Source: CAZTWC01 sp964617105 [NCBI: uncultured Myxococcia bacterium] (GTDB lineage: Bacteria; CAZTWC01). Taken from it: a stretch of DNA of 35,599 nucleotides. The stretch's first letter is position 1. Every line of letters begins with the position of its first letter. The notes beneath the pieces were generated by a model. The model made no database searches, was not told where the DNA came from, and saw only the letters and a list, made by a program, of their open reading frames with translations. This document shows, piece after piece, positions 33,720 to 35,599 of this stretch. The DNA lies in assembly GCA_964617105.1 (NCBI GenBank), contig CAZTWC010000007.1, positions 267-35,865 of the forward strand. The letters are read 5' to 3'. The translations under genes were made by a program, and so were the position numbers.

Positions 33720-33751
33720 AGAAATTGAATTATAATCAATGATTAATTTCT
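33720..33751. promoter_or_regulatory. Overlapping AT-rich palindromes
   Basis: AGAAATT (33720-33726) pairs with AATTTCT (33745-33751). Inside, TAATCA-a-TGATTA (33733-33745) is a separate perfect palindrome. A TATAAT-like -10 for the minus-strand cysteine-repeat gene falls in the same stretch. Likely a protein-binding site, with no identified regulator. Confidence 0.4.
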
Positions 33752-34023
33752 GCTCATACCTAATTTTTATCTTGAAATGCCTTAATTTTTATGTTAAGTT
33801 GACGCGCTCTGAATAGTAGTGGTGGTTATAGCAGTTGCTGCCCGCTTTTTTATTATCAGGGGCCATTCTGATATTAACACCGAGATTTTTCCCGCCTGCC
33901 TGGTTTTATAGTGTCCATTCTGATGGGTATTTTCTAACCCTTTCTACTCAACAGATGTTTAAGATTCTGGCGGGAAATGAGATTGACCATCTCCGGATGA
34001 GATTTACCGGACTGAACGTTTAT

Positions 34024-34050
34024 CCCCTCTGGTTTTAGGGGCTTGCCCCT
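34024..34050 (+). promoter_or_regulatory. Competing hairpins in the rimP leader
   Basis: AGGGG (34037-34041) can pair either with CCCCT upstream (34024-34028) or with CCCCT downstream (34046-34050, CTTG tetraloop). The ribosome-binding site GAGGAG (34056-34061) follows at once. The arrangement would suit an attenuator-like switch, but the stems are only 5 bp. Confidence 0.3.
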
Positions 34051-34071
34051 GGGTAGAGGAGTTTTTTTACT

Positions 34072-34548
34072 ATGAATAATGTCCAACAAAACACCAGAAA
34101 AAAAGTATTGGCTATTGTTGAACCAATTTTGGCAGAGATGGGTTTTGAAGCGGTGGATGTTGAAGTGACTTCTGAAAGGGGCAAATTCATTTTGCGTCTT
34201 TTGATTGAAAGAGAAGAGCGGGAGATTACCATCAATGATTGTGTCGATGTTTCCCGTCGGCTCGAAGACCAGTTGGAGGTAGAGAGAGTAATGTCTGGGC
34301 CTTACTGCTTTGAGGTGGCATCACCTGGAGTTGATCGCCCTCTTACCAGAAACAAAGACTTTTTTGCTAACCTGGGACAGGAGTTGAAAGTTTTGACCTG
34401 GGAACCAATTAACCAGGAGCGGCGGAAAAAAATTATCGGTCGCTTAATTGGATTCGACCCAAAGGAAAAAGTGATAACCATGTTTTATGATCAAAAGCAG
34501 GTGCAAATTCACTTGGACCAGATTAAAAAGGCAAGAATTAAAATTTAA
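34072..34548 (+). CDS. rimP: Ribosome maturation factor
   Basis: 158 aa, helps 30S subunit assembly. [27 protein letters not shown] and [12 protein letters not shown] are the conserved RimP segments. The C-terminal SH3-like half follows ([17 protein letters not shown]). GAGGAG is 10 bases before the ATG. nusA follows after 14 bp, the conserved rimP-nusA order. Confidence 0.96.
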   Translation: MNNVQQNTRKKVLAIVEPILAEMGFEAVDVEVTSERGKFILRLLIEREEREITINDCVDVSRRLEDQLEVERVMSGPYCFEVASPGVDRPLTRNKDFFANLGQELKVLTWEPINQERRKKIIGRLIGFDPKEKVITMFYDQKQVQIHLDQIKKARIKI

Positions 34549-34562
34549 CTTTAGGTAGAACC

Positions 34563-35599
34563 ATGAGTGGAGAACTAAAACAAGTAATAGAACAGATAAG
34601 TAAAGAAAAAGGGATGGATAGAGAGGTGTTGATAGAGGCGGTGGAAAACGCTATGCTGCAGGCGGCCAGAAAAAAGTTCGGATATCTTCGAGACTTGGAA
34701 GTGCAGTATAGCGATGAAATTGGAGAGGTAGAGATTTTTGAATTTAAAAATGTGGTGGAGATGGTCCAAGACACTTTTCGGGAAATAAACCTGAATCATG
34801 CTGTGGAGATCGATCCTGAAGCTCAGGTAGGCGATAGTTTTGGAATGAAATTGGAAACCAGGAATTTTGGCAGGATTGCCGCTCAAACTGCTAAACAGGT
34901 AATAATACAGAAAATCAGGGAGGCGGAGCGGAACATAGTTTATAATGAATATAAAGATAGGAAAGGCGAACTGATCACCGGGATGGTTAGAAGGTTTGAG
35001 CGCCGAGATATAATCGTAGACCTGGGACGGGCAGAGGCTATTTTGCGATATGAACAGCAGATACCCAGGGAATCCTATAAAATAAATGATCGTATAGAGG
35101 CTTATATTTTAGATATCCCTCAGGCTACAAAAGGGGCGCAAATATTTCTTTCCCGAACTTCACCCAATTTCCTGACCAGGTTATTTGAAGTGGAGGTTCC
35201 GGAAATTAGCGATGGTCTGGTTCAAATTATCCGTGCAGTAAGAGAACCGGGCAGTAGAGCCAAAATAGCGGTTTATTCAAAGGATATGGACATCGATCCT
35301 ATTGGTGCCTGTGTTGGTATCAAAGGCTCCAGAGTGCAAAACGTGGTCCAGGAGTTACGGGGTGAAAAGATCGATATTGTTCCCTATGATGAAGATTCGG
35401 CTAGATTTGTATGTAACGCCTTACAGCCAGCGGAGGTAAAGCGAGTCTTAATAGACGAGGAGAGCCGCTCCATGGAAATTGTGGTACCCGATGATCAACT
35501 ATCTTTAGCTATAGGCCGCCGAGGTCAGAATGTAAGGCTAGCCTCCCAATTGACCGAATGGCGATTGGACATTCATAGCGAAACCCGGATGAAAGAGGT
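34563..35599 (+). CDS. nusA: Transcription termination/antitermination factor, 3' end missing
   Basis: The first 345 codons, which run off the window. The ATG has AGGT six bases upstream. The N-terminal RNA-polymerase-binding domain begins [19 protein letters not shown]. An S1 domain follows ([20 protein letters not shown]). The first KH domain has [21 protein letters not shown], and the second has [15 protein letters not shown]. It modulates pausing, termination and antitermination. The frame is open to the end. infB would be expected downstream. Confidence 0.97.
   Translation, partial: MSGELKQVIEQISKEKGMDREVLIEAVENAMLQAARKKFGYLRDLEVQYSDEIGEVEIFEFKNVVEMVQDTFREINLNHAVEIDPEAQVGDSFGMKLETRNFGRIAAQTAKQVIIQKIREAERNIVYNEYKDRKGELITGMVRRFERRDIIVDLGRAEAILRYEQQIPRESYKINDRIEAYILDIPQATKGAQIFLSRTSPNFLTRLFEVEVPEISDGLVQIIRAVREPGSRAKIAVYSKDMDIDPIGACVGIKGSRVQNVVQELRGEKIDIVPYDEDSARFVCNALQPAEVKRVLIDEESRSMEIVVPDDQLSLAIGRRGQNVRLASQLTEWRLDIHSETRMKE

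Larger units (their letters stand above)
33626..34071. other. Divergent intergenic region between the cysteine-repeat gene and rimP
   Basis: 446 bp. No convincing gene was found. A frame of 67 codons from 33835 starts with TTG, has no ribosome site and resembles nothing known. The region holds palindromes at 33720-33751 and a pair of competing short hairpins just before rimP. I see no tRNA, although many bacteria carry tRNA-Met before rimP. A confident rimP promoter was not found. Confidence 0.6.

Noticed and set aside
33835-34038. 67-codon frame starting TTG before rimP
   Set aside because: No ribosome site, non-ATG start, no family likeness, and it overlaps the structured rimP leader.

Overview
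The window is bacterial chromosome from a Gram-negative organism. It carries lpxC and lpxB (lipid A), a dTDP-rhamnose and glycosyltransferase cluster (LPS or other surface glycan), and ordinary bacterial dnaE, rplM-rpsI and rimP-nusA. An HdrA plus MvhDGA-type [NiFe] hydrogenase cluster and a lipoprotein-like protein with eight-cysteine repeats point to an anaerobic or facultatively anaerobic deltaproteobacterial-type lineage (Desulfobacterota, Myxococcota or SAR324-like). That placement is inference from gene content. Genes are tightly packed, the DNA is moderately AT-rich, and no tRNA, rRNA, CRISPR array, transposase or phage gene was seen.

Layout. 1-770: a plus-strand reading frame that looks chimeric, with a GmhB-like N-terminus joined to the back part of a beta-propeller-type protein. 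798-8821 (minus): a surface-sugar operon transcribed as sulfatase/phosphotransferase-like membrane enzyme, rmlA, rmlC, rmlD, rmlB, two-domain GT2 glycosyltransferase. rmlA appears to start with ATT, rmlD and rmlB with TTG. 8914-12534 (minus): dnaE. 12635-18204 (minus): an unrecognised P-loop protein, an OPA-type MFS transporter with a PDZ-like insert, a rhomboid protease, gshB, grxC and lpxC. 18233-23858 (minus): tusA, hdrA, mvhD, mvhG, mvhA and a hydrogenase maturation protease. mvhD is broken by one extra base. 23952-25034 (minus): HD-GYP protein. 25251-28827 (plus): gdhA, rplM-rpsI and alr, with good sigma70-type promoters before gdhA and rplM. 28870-32310 (minus): lpxB, two E1-like (ThiF/MoeB) genes and an isoprenylcysteine-methyltransferase-like membrane protein. 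32330-33592 (minus): the cysteine-repeat protein. 34072-35599 (plus): rimP and the start of nusA, which runs off the end.

How the genes work together. The Rml enzymes make dTDP-L-rhamnose, and the adjacent glycosyltransferase and the alkaline-phosphatase-fold membrane enzyme probably assemble or decorate the rhamnose-containing glycan. MvhAG oxidises hydrogen and MvhD passes electrons to the flavin protein HdrA. HdrB and HdrC are absent here, and a TusA-like sulfur carrier leads the operon. GshB and GrxC form a glutathione module.

Most worth a second look: a possible asymmetric two-gene E1-like enzyme, in which one subunit keeps the ATP site but lacks the RYSRQ arm and the other keeps the arm but has lost the ATP site; the frameshifted mvhD; the ATT start of rmlA; the transporter with the PDZ-like insert; and a ~77-bp intergenic repeat found twice, each time about 20 bp upstream of a minus-strand gene.
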